This document shows positions 23,917-32,096 of a DNA stretch of 45,200 nucleotides, in pieces. Below the pieces are notes generated by a model. The model made no database searches and was not told the DNA's origin. It saw nothing but the letters and a program-made list of their open reading frames with translations. The DNA is from Beijerinckiaceae bacterium. GTDB taxonomy: Bacteria > Pseudomonadota > Alphaproteobacteria > Rhizobiales > Beijerinckiaceae. The stretch spans positions 1-45,200 of the forward strand of contig CANGTC010000014.1 of assembly GCA_947456505.1 (NCBI GenBank). Direction: 5' to 3'. The position numbers and the translations under genes are program-made. Position 1 is the first letter of the stretch. Every line of letters starts with the position of its first letter.

Positions 23917-25344
23917 TTATCCCGTGATGATTGCGCCCCATTTACGTTCAATCTCGAGCGCCTCCTCGATCGACAGGGCCGAACTTGGGGGGAACGCCTT
24001 TCGCCATGCAAAGGGCTTGCAAGCGTTTATGATCATCTTGGAATGGGAAGTGACGCCCCTCGCCTTGTCCTCTGGAGGAATGCGCGGGTCGAGGCCCGAA
24101 CTCCAGGCCTCCTTGATGATGTCGACAGATTCACTTGGCTCTGCGCGCGTCGTGATGGCCCACATGACGTCAGCGAGATTGGAGGGGTCCACATCCTCAT
24201 CCACGATCACCACCAGCCGTCCCATATAGCTGTTTGCGGCGGCGATGAGCCCCGCGCGCTTGGCGTGGCCAGCGTAGCGTTGCTCCAACGCAACGACTGT
24301 CATCAGTTGTGATACGTGCTGCCAGCAACCCACCACATCCGTCACGCCACCCGCTTCCAGATCGCCCCAGATGCTTGCTGCGCGGAAGGGCAATCCGAAG
24401 TGAAAGCGAGGCGGCTTCATGGGCGGAGAGCCGAGCAACACAGGATCATTGCGATAGTGCACGGCTTCCACATCCATGACCGGCGCGGGGCGCGCATCGG
24501 CGGCGTAATAGCCTGTGAATTCTCCAAACGGACCTTCTGGTAGGGTAATCTGATCGGGGGAAAGAAGTTGCCCCTCAAGAATGATCTCGGCGCGGGCCGG
24601 CAGCGGCAATCCCGTGAGGGGCCCGTTGTATATTTCGATCGGACGCCCCTTGATGGCGCCCGCGAAGGCATATTCAGACTTGCCCTCGGGCAAATATTCA
24701 AAGCCTGAGATGAAGAGCGCAGGATCCTCACCATTCACCACGGCGACCGGACAAGCCTGACCGCGGTCCCAATATTTTCGGGCGATCATATTGCCATGAC
24801 GACCAGTATGATCGAATTGGATCGTGACCCGCTTTGGACCATGCACCTGCACCCGGTAAATGGAGGCGTTGATCCATCCCGTGTCGGGATCGCGCATAAT
24901 GACAAGACTGCCAGATCCGATATAGGGACCGCCATCCTTCTTGTGCCAATGGGGCGTCGGGAAGATGGAGAGGTCTACATCGGCGCCGCGCTGACTGTTT
25001 TGCATATAAAGCGCATCGCCGACCACGACGGGGTCGATCGGAGTCAACTTCGACCGTCTGGCTTTCCACTCCTTGAGGGCTTCCAGCGGAGAGAGTGCGG
25101 GGTCGATGCCAAGCGCAAGCGCTGCTCGCCGCGCTTGCACCGTGGCATTGGTGAAGATGCGAAAGCCCTTGGGAAAACCAGGGATCTCATCAAACAATAA
25201 AGCGGGTCCTTCTGGTCGCCCCGCAGCAACCTCCGTGATGGCTCCGATTTCGAGGTGCGGATCGGCTCCACGGATGTGGCGCAGGGCGCCCATGGCTTCG
25301 ACCTGGTCGATGAAAGCGCGCAGATCATCATAATTGCCGGACAT
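23917..25344 (-). CDS. UbiD family decarboxylase (copy C)
   Basis: This 475-residue UbiD protein is the most divergent of the three. It starts YDDLRAFIDQVEAMGALRHI. It carries INASIYRVQVHG, LPLPARAEIILEGQ, EGPFGEFTGYYA and VIVDEDVDPSNLADVMWAI, and has the GGPYIGSGSLVIMRDPDTGW loop typical of the gallate, protocatechuate or phthalate-type decarboxylases in my recollection. It should use prenylated FMN to remove or add a ring carboxylate. It lies 41 bases before the acyl-CoA dehydrogenase and 112 bases after hpaB. Proximity to a ring hydroxylase suggests that its substrate or product is a hydroxylated aromatic acid. Confidence 0.87.
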   Translation of the reverse strand: MSGNYDDLRAFIDQVEAMGALRHIRGADPHLEIGAITEVAAGRPEGPALLFDEIPGFPKGFRIFTNATVQARRAALALGIDPALSPLEALKEWKARRSKLTPIDPVVVGDALYMQNSQRGADVDLSIFPTPHWHKKDGGPYIGSGSLVIMRDPDTGWINASIYRVQVHGPKRVTIQFDHTGRHGNMIARKYWDRGQACPVAVVNGEDPALFISGFEYLPEGKSEYAFAGAIKGRPIEIYNGPLTGLPLPARAEIILEGQLLSPDQITLPEGPFGEFTGYYAADARPAPVMDVEAVHYRNDPVLLGSPPMKPPRFHFGLPFRAASIWGDLEAGGVTDVVGCWQHVSQLMTVVALEQRYAGHAKRAGLIAAANSYMGRLVVIVDEDVDPSNLADVMWAITTRAEPSESVDIIKEAWSSGLDPRIPPEDKARGVTSHSKMIINACKPFAWRKAFPPSSALSIEEALEIERKWGAIITG

Positions 25345-25456
25345 ATTGGGTCTCAGTTGTCTTTTGCGGACGGATCGTCACGATCCCTGTTGGTTTCTCG
25401 TCATCTCTGCTTCGCGGGCGACCTCAGTGAACCACCCGGAACTTGCTCATCGGCGC

Positions 25457-26914
25457 CTACTCTGCGGCATGGCTCAACGGATCGCTCATCATATCATCGA
25501 GAATGCGCCGTACGCCTTCGCGACGCTCCAGCCAGGGCGCATGCCAAAAACTGTAGAGATCCATGATATGGGGCGGCCCACCATAGAAGCGTTCATACTG
25601 CTGGTGACGGCCTGCGAAGTCAGATGAGAGAAGATCCCAGGCCATACGCACGAAGCGATACCTCTTGCTCGCCGTTGCTGAAGTGATTTTCCAGTTCTGC
25701 TCGAACACATCATGCGCCTCTCCCTCCTCAAGGATGGAGTCATCCGCGGGCATGATGAATGGACCGGCCCCGAGCAACAAACGGACCTCCTCGGCTATTT
25801 CGTGATAACTGTGCGCGCACCATTGCAAGGCGGCATAGAGATAACGATTATTGACATGAACATGGCCGGAGGGAAGTGACTGACATTGATCCACTTGCGC
25901 GGAAAGCAAGCCCAGCAAGGTCGCCTCGCCAGCCGCGAGACGGCCAAGGGTCTGCTGAACGGCAGGAATGCCGAGCAAATTGCCATATTCCGCCGCCTGA
26001 TGCGATATACCGTTGATAATCTTAAGCTTCTCGGAGAACCGCCAGTTTGACTGATGATTGCCGAGCACATGTCCGGGCGTCTTGAAATACATATCGCGCA
26101 TCAAGGGAATGTCACGGTGGCAGAACACACGCTCCCAGGGAACTTTCACGTCGGAAAAGATCATGACAGCATCAGTTTCATCGAACTGCGATGAAAAATA
26201 ATTATCGACACGACTGGTGGCGTTCAACTCAAAGGATTTGCGGACCCAAAGCTCCACCCCCGGCGCATTGATGGGGACAGCGAAAGTCACCGCCTCCTCC
26301 ACCTGATCCGGGCCAAGCGGAATCATGCTCCCGATCCACGCTTCATCTGAAAAAACGGCGGAGGCGCCCAGCATCTTCTGGCCGGAGACGATAATGCCGC
26401 CGTCATATTCGCCGACCATGCGGAAGTTCGCCTTCGTGGGTCCTGCAACACCACGAGAGGTTTGCGGCGTCAACACCAGATAGCATGCGAAAAGATCGCC
26501 CTTGCGCAGATAATCAAGGTAATTGATGACATTCCGACCAAAGCCCGGGCAATTCGCCTCGAACAGCTCCGGCTTCATGCTCATGCCCGCGATGAATGAC
26601 GGCACATGATCCATGGAACGACCCAACAGGCCACAACTCCATTGAGCCACGCGCCGATGGGCCTCCGCTCGGTGTTGCAAATCGGTTTTGGATTGCGGCG
26701 CCTTGAACCACGCGGAATATAACTCGCCACCCTCCTCATAGGACATTGCGGCAATGTTCTCAGGGCTTCGCTTGAGATCATAGAGGCGCGCGAAGGACTG
26801 GGCCGTTCTTCTGAACGCAGGATGGGTCGTGACGTCTCCCACCAACTCCTTGCCGAACCGGATACGGCGCCCATCGCGCAGGGAAGCGAGGTAATCCTTG
26901 CCCGATCTCAGCAT
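25457..26914 (-). CDS. HpaB-type flavin-dependent aromatic hydroxylase
   Basis: This 485-residue protein belongs to the 4-hydroxyphenylacetate 3-monooxygenase large-component family (HpaB/PvcC/HsaA relatives). The family also includes 4-hydroxybutyryl-CoA dehydratase. It shows the acyl-CoA-dehydrogenase-like core: LTPQTSRG, MVGEYDGGIIVSGQKMLG, AVPINAPGVELWVRKSFE and DVKVPWERVFCHRDI. There is no clustered Cys/His set as in the Fe-S dehydratases, which favours a two-component FADH2-using phenol hydroxylase. A flavin reductase (HpaC) gene is not seen nearby. It opens the long minus-strand run, with GGGAGG before its ATG and a TTGACA promoter candidate upstream. The product would be a catechol, which the dioxygenases at 1-3297 could open. 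Confidence 0.82.
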   Translation of the reverse strand: MLRSGKDYLASLRDGRRIRFGKELVGDVTTHPAFRRTAQSFARLYDLKRSPENIAAMSYEEGGELYSAWFKAPQSKTDLQHRAEAHRRVAQWSCGLLGRSMDHVPSFIAGMSMKPELFEANCPGFGRNVINYLDYLRKGDLFACYLVLTPQTSRGVAGPTKANFRMVGEYDGGIIVSGQKMLGASAVFSDEAWIGSMIPLGPDQVEEAVTFAVPINAPGVELWVRKSFELNATSRVDNYFSSQFDETDAVMIFSDVKVPWERVFCHRDIPLMRDMYFKTPGHVLGNHQSNWRFSEKLKIINGISHQAAEYGNLLGIPAVQQTLGRLAAGEATLLGLLSAQVDQCQSLPSGHVHVNNRYLYAALQWCAHSYHEIAEEVRLLLGAGPFIMPADDSILEEGEAHDVFEQNWKITSATASKRYRFVRMAWDLLSSDFAGRHQQYERFYGGPPHIMDLYSFWHAPWLERREGVRRILDDMMSDPLSHAAE

Positions 26915-26939
26915 GACGTCCTCCCGATGATTAGACCAA

Positions 26940-26969
26940 AATTTAGCTATGTTTGTTAGGTACTGTCAA
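26940..26969 (-). promoter_or_regulatory. Promoter candidate for the hpaB-led operon
   Basis: On the minus strand a perfect TTGACA (26969-26964) is followed after 18 bases by TAAATT (26945-26940), 26 bases before the hpaB ATG. The -35 box overlaps the end of the NMT1 remnant, so the promoter probably formed or was retained after that gene decayed. Confidence 0.4.
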
Positions 26970-27242
26970 GCAGCGGCCATTCGCTGCCCATGATCCAGAA
27001 CATCCTGTCCTGCGCCGGAATGGCGAGGAACAAGAATGGTTTTGAAAGGCCCGTTAACGATCGCCCCATCAGCTGGACCATTCCTCATACCGGCGATCTG
27101 CTGTGCAAATGCAAGATAGACATTGCCGATATCGCTATGTTTCACGCCCCCGAACAATCGCTTCATTGAGAAACAACGAGGGACCGACGCCGGGCGCGCC
27201 CACCGCAATTCGTAGCCCCTTCAAACCGCGACATCCTTCGGC
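26966..27242 (-). pseudogene. NMT1-type ABC substrate-binding protein remnant, frameshifted
   Basis: The minus strand encodes the middle of an NMT1/SsuA-like receptor. GLKGLRIAVGAPGVGPSLFL, the usual 'DLKG..IAVG' strand, lies in one frame (about 27235-27153), and HSDIGNVYLAFAQQIAGM with NGPADGAIVNGPF lies in the next frame (to the stop at 26966). The join falls in a run of five C at 27147-27151 on the plus strand, where one extra base would explain the shift. Start, signal peptide and C-terminal domain are missing. The remnant lies directly upstream of hpaB, on the same strand, in the position an operon-leading receptor gene would have had. Confidence 0.68.
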
Positions 27243-28027
27243 GAGTTTCTATAGATGAGGCTCACTGCAAGGAAGTTTCCAGCTCCTGGCGGAAAGCCAA
27301 CGCTGATTTCAATCATCTTTGCTTTGTAGGAGGGGACGCCAGATTGTGCGCAAAAACATGATCACGGCAATAAAAGCCGCGCAAATGGATTGCAAAAAGC
27401 TCACCAAGCGCTCATGCGCCTCCCCCCTGTTTATTATCCGCAAGCGATCACATCTTTGGGATTTGCAGACGCTATCTATCCGGGCGACCCAAGCCTTTAT
27501 AAGGGCTTTGAGCGAGGCTTGTGTCGCTATCCCCTGCGCTGCTACGTTATGGCCGTGACCCCGCAATCTGAGCAATTCTCAACTTAGTCGCCGCACTAAG
27601 TCATCATCCTCTTATTGGAGTGACGGCGCAGGCGCGTTTGCTTTTCGAGCCAGGACTGGCTGCGGCAGGGATCGAAAGTAACGCCACTGAACGAGCATGG
27701 GCGGCTCGGATGCAGGTTTTGGTATCGCTTTTGGCTCGACCACCGAGGTCGGCAATCGCCCTAAAGTCAAAGCCACGGCGCGTACGATTAAGACCCGAAA
27801 AAGGCGCCGTGCTATGGCGTTGGCCTTACACGAATGGACCTTCAAAACTCAAATCGCCCACGAGACGCTCCGACGAGCCACGAATGCCGCCGCCTCGCTT
27901 TTCAAATCAGGAGGACGCCGATCACGGATCGCTAACGATTCGTTTACCAGCCGCAGCTAATGTCCACCTGCCCACACGCTGACGCGTAGGCGCGCCGACG
28001 TTGCACCCACAGAGCCAGAGTAAGTCA
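27243..28027. other. Decayed or non-coding stretch upstream of the RHH gene
   Basis: About 785 bases hold short open frames on both strands. One of them (plus, 27697-27960) encodes a basic 87-residue peptide with KTRKRRRAMALALHEW. None matches a family I recognise, and ribosome sites are poor. The only strong structure is the palindrome at 27582-27601. Confidence 0.45.
27582..27601. promoter_or_regulatory. Perfect 7-base inverted repeat
   Basis: ACTTAGT at 27582-27588 and ACTAAGT at 27595-27601 are perfect complements around CGCCGC. It could be a regulator site. No T-tract follows, so a terminator is unlikely. It lies about 430 bases before the RHH gene. Confidence 0.4.
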
Positions 28028-28291
28028 ATGACGCACTTCAACCCCTTCGTGAGCGCCGAGGGTCTTTCCGTCTGCCAGCCCGCGAGCAACATCTCGGTGG
28101 TGCAGTTTCCGCGTAAGTTTCCGGTCGCCAGCACCCGCGAGGGTAAGCGGTCCGCCACCCTGTACCTAGACCCCGTAGCCCTCAAGCAGCTTCAGCTTGT
28201 CGCCCTTGATGAGGGAGCGAGCCTTCAATCGCTGTTGATCGAAGGCGTCAACGCGGTTTTCGAGAAGCGGGGCAAGCCAAGAATCGCCTAA
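28028..28291 (+). CDS. Small ribbon-helix-helix protein, plasmid partition/antitoxin-like
   Basis: This 87-residue protein ends in a ribbon-helix-helix-like domain: KRSATLYLDPVALKQLQLVA (about 41-60, a beta strand followed by the first helix), LQSLLIEGVNAVFEKRGKP as the second helix, and PRIA at the C-terminus. I recall similar short proteins, with the strand 'YFDP' and the end 'KHGKPxIA', beside ParA-like genes on plasmids and in toxin-antitoxin contexts. Here no ParA or toxin gene adjoins it. RHH dimers bind DNA through the strand and usually repress their own operon. I chose the ATG at 28028 over a TTG nine codons upstream. It is an isolated plus-strand gene inside a minus-strand catabolic run and may be a trace of integrated plasmid DNA. 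Confidence 0.6.
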   Translation: MTHFNPFVSAEGLSVCQPASNISVVQFPRKFPVASTREGKRSATLYLDPVALKQLQLVALDEGASLQSLLIEGVNAVFEKRGKPRIA

Positions 28292-28375
28292 CGGTTCAGC
28301 TCGGCCAGGGGCATGCCAAAAGAGCCCTGCGTCCGTGGCTTCGTTCGCCACATGGCCAATTGATCCAGTCTATGA

Positions 28376-29362
28376 TCAGACCGGTTCAATCTTTGCTATG
28401 CGAGCGTATTCCTTCCAATTTTCGGTGTCTTTGAGCAATAACTCCCGCAGAAACCTTGAGTTGCCCGGCATGGGGTCTGAGCCATTGTCCCTGAGGAACT
28501 GAAGCGTATCAGCCTCGACGGCGATTTCGCTGAACAGGGTCTCCAGCTTGTCGCAAATGGCTTTTGGGGTTTTCGCGGGGACGTGAACAGACCACCAGTT
28601 TTTGATGTCTAGACCCGGAAGCCCCGCCTCAAGCGCGCCCGGAATATCGGGAATGGATTGCAACCTTTCGGCCGACGCCATGGCCAAGGGGCGCAAACGT
28701 CCGTCCTTGATGAGGCCCGCAACAGTAATAATGTCGATGGTGGTGAAATCCACGATCCCATTGATCGTATCGATTATGAGCGGTCCCTGATCCCTGTATT
28801 TGACCTCGACCGTCGGCAGATTGTAATGCGCCTTGTAAGTCTCCGCGAAAGCAACGCTTGGCGGCGCGATTGACGCGTAGGAAGCGGCGGCCCCTTTGGT
28901 TTTGAGATGCGCGGTCAGTTCAGCCAGCGTATGAAAAGGGCTGGTTCCCGATACGCACAACACGAAAGCTGAGTAGTTAAGCGTACAGATATGTTCAAAG
29001 TCGTTGATTGGGTCGAAGCGCAAACTCTTGAACAACGCCGGCGCAGCCGCCAGCATGGAACTGCCGGGAGCGATGAACAGCGTATTGCCATCAGGCTTGG
29101 CTCGCGCCACGAATTCAGTGGCGATGAGGCCCATCGCGCCCGCTTTGTTTTCCACCACAACGGTCGCGCCTGTCTTCTTGGCGAGTTTCTCGGCGTAGAA
29201 GCGTATTTTAACGTCAGCGCCCGACCCTGGCGCAAACATGGCGATCGCCTTGATCACTCCATTGGGATAGGCGCCCTCCTGTGACTGCGCCCCTCCCAAG
29301 GGCCATGCGCCGGCAATGGCCCCGGCCACGGAGGCGTTCACGAAAGTCCTACGATTGATCAT
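28376..29362 (-). CDS. Bug/TctC family receptor with twin-arginine-like signal
   Basis: This 328-residue Bug receptor starts at the ATG at 29362, with GAGGAGGGGG just upstream. Its signal begins MINRRTFVNASVAGAIAGAW: NRRTFV resembles a twin-arginine motif, unlike the Sec signals of the other Bug proteins here. The mature part has VIKAIAMFAPGSGADVKIRF, VVVENKAGAMGLIATEFVA, KPDGNTLFIAPG and VKYRDQGPLIIDTINGIVD, matching the ligand pocket of the family. It would bind an organic acid in the periplasm. It lies upstream of the hpaB operon on the same strand, separated by the RHH gene and decayed DNA. The nearest enzyme genes on its strand are the HpaB hydroxylase and UbiD copies. Confidence 0.83.
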   Translation of the reverse strand: MINRRTFVNASVAGAIAGAWPLGGAQSQEGAYPNGVIKAIAMFAPGSGADVKIRFYAEKLAKKTGATVVVENKAGAMGLIATEFVARAKPDGNTLFIAPGSSMLAAAPALFKSLRFDPINDFEHICTLNYSAFVLCVSGTSPFHTLAELTAHLKTKGAAASYASIAPPSVAFAETYKAHYNLPTVEVKYRDQGPLIIDTINGIVDFTTIDIITVAGLIKDGRLRPLAMASAERLQSIPDIPGALEAGLPGLDIKNWWSVHVPAKTPKAICDKLETLFSEIAVEADTLQFLRDNGSDPMPGNSRFLRELLLKDTENWKEYARIAKIEPV

Positions 29363-29984
29363 CTCCCCCTCCTCATCCACATTCTTGTTATTGTTTATGA
29401 TTTTTTGAATTCTCAGAGCTTTTGCGGTCAAGTTAACCGAAACGGATTATTTCACCAAGCCAGCCACGCCGCATGATTTTCCGCAGAGTCGCAAGAACAA
29501 GCCAAGCACACAAGCTTCACCTTTCTGGCGCAATGACGCAATGCCTCTTCTTACTTACCTACCTGACACGCCAGCAGGCATGAGAAGGGGTACGCCGCGT
29601 CGGATGAGGCTGAAAAGGAGCGCGTCAATACGGGGCGTATTCATCTGTTTTCGATGGAAATGAACCTGACCCCGAAGCTTATCATGACTGGCATCAAATA
29701 TGCAGAAGTCGGACGATTGGAGTTTTTCTGATCGGCCATTGGGGGCTAAACATGACATCAGTCATCAAATTGTGGGGGAGTTCGCCTGAACTGCATAACC
29801 AGGGTGGCGTGCGATGATTAGCCTTGGCGCCCCTCCCCTTCGCTTGAACAGAGCGACGCCTCTTCAAAGCAACATCGTGGTCCCGGCCCAGGGATTACGG
29901 ATCTTCATTGTTTTGTTCGTGTTCTTTTTTATATGTTTTCTCTTTTCCCGCGCCTAGCGTTGTAATGGGCATTGGAGCCTCGCC
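29363..29984. other. Intergenic stretch without a supported gene
   Basis: These 622 bases separate the Bug start from the lipoprotein gene. Short open frames occur on both strands (for example minus 29555-29758), but none has family features or a good ribosome site. The last 80 bases before the lipoprotein are T-rich and may hold its promoter. Confidence 0.45.
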
Positions 29985-30383
29985 ATGAAGACGTTTTGGT
30001 TAGTTGGCGTCGTCATGACGACCCTTGCGCTCGGTGGATGCCTGAATGTTCGCCCTGGCCAGCCAGTAGAACCAGACATGATTTCCGCCCGGGATCCCGC
30101 AAAAGGCATTTTCTTTGCTGATGGCGAGATGAGTAGGAGCATCCATCCCAAGCATGAGTATCGATATGCGATCAACAAGGAATTCGAAGAACAGATGTTT
30201 AATTTGAGGCTGCGCTTTGAAAAGCGTAAAATTACTTTTGAACAACTTTCCCGTGAGGGAAATGAAATAGAAGCTCGCAAGGCGGAACGGCTTAAGGAGC
30301 TGGATAAAGCCTTCGGCGTTTCTCCGCCCTTAACGCGGGCGATGACTTGCGAGACAACCGGCAGAACAACCTTTTGCCATTGA
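29985..30383 (+). CDS. Small lipoprotein, function unknown
   Basis: This 132-residue protein has a lipoprotein signal: MKTFWLVGVVMTTLALGGC, with the lipobox LGGC and Cys19 as the lipidated residue. The mature part contains a charged, probably helical stretch (FEEQMFNLRLRFEKRKITFE to ERLKELDKAF, about 67-110), and two Cys near the C-terminus (TCETTGRTTFCH) that could form a disulfide. I do not recognise a family. GGAG lies 9 bases before the ATG. It is not obviously linked to the acyl-CoA synthetase gene 141 bases downstream on the same strand. Membrane anchoring and periplasmic location are likely; nothing more can be said. Confidence 0.65.
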   Translation: MKTFWLVGVVMTTLALGGCLNVRPGQPVEPDMISARDPAKGIFFADGEMSRSIHPKHEYRYAINKEFEEQMFNLRLRFEKRKITFEQLSREGNEIEARKAERLKELDKAFGVSPPLTRAMTCETTGRTTFCH

Positions 30384-30524
30384 TACATAAGGGGCAGCGC
30401 GTCTGAACCTCACGACAGCATAGGGCGCTTGCGTTTCTCCCGGACATCCTGAACCTGCGTTTTTCGACTTGCCCTTGTCGCTGACGAAGCCATAGTGCGT
30501 CCAAAGACACTCGGGAAACGCACA

Positions 30525-32096
30525 ATGGCGCATATCAACGACCTCACCTTTCTCCACCCCTTCATCGGCATGGATAGCGTCTCGCATCTACGCGAGCGCG
30601 CCGCCTGCCATCCGGACAAGCCCTTTCTCATCTGGGCGCCCTTCGAGGCGCCGTCTGAAACGTGGACTTGGGCGCGGTTTGAGGATGAGGTGGCCCGTGT
30701 CGCGGGCGGCCTGATGGCGCGGGGCGTCAAGGCGGGCGACCGTGTGCTGGTGCATCTGGAGAACTGCCCGCAGACGCTGATCGCACGTTTCGCATGTGGT
30801 TGGATCGGCGCTATCGCGGTGCTGGGCAATCCGGCGCTGGCGGCCCCCGAGGTGCGCGATGTGGTGGAAGCCTCGGGCGTGCGCGCCGCCATCACCCAGC
30901 CGAAGTTGCTGGACGCCGTCGCCTCTTGCAGGGGTCTCGAATGGATCGCCGTGACACAGACTGACGCGGGCGAGGTCCCTGCGCACGCCCCCGCCCATGG
31001 GGAAGCCTTCGAGCGGTTGATGGGCGAGCGCGCTCCGGCGCGGGCGCCTGATCCAACGGCGCCGGCGCTGATCCTATTCACCACTGGAACCACCTCCCGC
31101 GCCAAAGGGGTCGTGTGGACCCATGCCAATGTGCTCTGGGGCGGCAAAATGGCGGCCCTGCAACAGGGCATCAGGCATGAGGACATCTACCATGTCTTTC
31201 TGCCGCTGTTTCATGTGGTCGGCTTCTCCTGGTCTTTCCTTGCGGCCTTCTTCACGGGCGGCACGGTGGTGCTGCAGCCGCGCTTTTCCGCCAGTCGCTT
31301 CTGGTCCGCCGCAGTGCCCCATCGCGCCACGATCACCTCGCAGGTCAAGTTCACCACGAGCGTGCTGGCGCAGCAGCCTGTTCCCGCCCACAGCTTCCGC
31401 CAGTTCACCACCGCCAACCACACGCCGAGCGTCGCAAAGCACTTTGGCGTGCGCGAGGTTAGCGGTTGGGGCATGACGGAAATGGTGACGCAGGGCATCG
31501 TCGGCGATCCCTGGACTTTGCAACCGGCGCGCTCCATCGGGCGGCCCTCGCACAGCTACGCTATTTACATCGAGGACGATGACGGACGCACCGTGACGCC
31601 AGGACAGACCGGCCATCTCACGGTTGGGGGCGTGCGGGGTCTTTCGATTTTCCGCGAATATGACGGCAATGAAGAGGCAACCCGCAGCGCCTTTGACGCG
31701 CAGGGCCGTTTCATCACCGGCGACCGCGTGGTGCTCCTTGAGAACGGCTGGATCGAATTCGCCGACCGCACCAAGGATGTCATCAAAGTGGGCGGCGAGG
31801 GCGTGTCGGGCGGCGAGGTCGAGGCCTGCATGGCGCAGGTGGAGGGCGTGCGCGAAGTCGCGGTGGTCGGGCGCCCGGACGAGACCTGGGGCGAATGCGT
31901 GGTCGCCTTCGTCATCCCCCGCAACGAGGCCTGCGACCGGGAGGCGCTGCGCGCGCAGTTGGAGGCCCATTGCCGGGCGTCTCTGGCCAAGTTCAAGGTC
32001 CCCCGCGAAATCCGCATCGTGGACGATGTGCCGCGCATCGGCTTTGGCAAAGTGGCGAAGGTAAAATTGCGCGAAATACTCAAGGCGGAACATTAA
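30525..32096 (+). CDS. AMP-forming acyl/aryl-CoA synthetase
   Basis: This 523-residue adenylate-forming ligase starts at the ATG at 30525; a GTG ten codons earlier is possible. The ANL motifs are in order: LILFTTGTTSRAKGVVWTH (phosphate-binding loop), GWGMTEM, ITGDRV, the hinge FADRTKDVIKVGGEGVSGGE, and the catalytic Lys near the C-terminus in IGFGKVAKVKLRE. It would activate a carboxylic acid with ATP and CoA in the cytoplasm. Its stop codon overlaps the start of the next gene (TAATG), so the two are translationally coupled. With the CoA-transferase at 17941, it offers a second way to make CoA thioesters. The chain or ring preference is not readable. Confidence 0.87.
   Translation: MAHINDLTFLHPFIGMDSVSHLRERAACHPDKPFLIWAPFEAPSETWTWARFEDEVARVAGGLMARGVKAGDRVLVHLENCPQTLIARFACGWIGAIAVLGNPALAAPEVRDVVEASGVRAAITQPKLLDAVASCRGLEWIAVTQTDAGEVPAHAPAHGEAFERLMGERAPARAPDPTAPALILFTTGTTSRAKGVVWTHANVLWGGKMAALQQGIRHEDIYHVFLPLFHVVGFSWSFLAAFFTGGTVVLQPRFSASRFWSAAVPHRATITSQVKFTTSVLAQQPVPAHSFRQFTTANHTPSVAKHFGVREVSGWGMTEMVTQGIVGDPWTLQPARSIGRPSHSYAIYIEDDDGRTVTPGQTGHLTVGGVRGLSIFREYDGNEEATRSAFDAQGRFITGDRVVLLENGWIEFADRTKDVIKVGGEGVSGGEVEACMAQVEGVREVAVVGRPDETWGECVVAFVIPRNEACDREALRAQLEAHCRASLAKFKVPREIRIVDDVPRIGFGKVAKVKLREILKAEH

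Noticed and set aside
27697-27960. Possible 87-residue basic protein upstream of the RHH gene
   Set aside because: It has no clear ribosome site and no family resemblance, and it lies in decayed DNA. It is mentioned in the gap entry only.
30384-30524. Idea that the acyl-CoA synthetase belongs to the lipoprotein transcript
   Set aside because: The 141-base gap and the unrelated functions give no support; I treat them as separate units.
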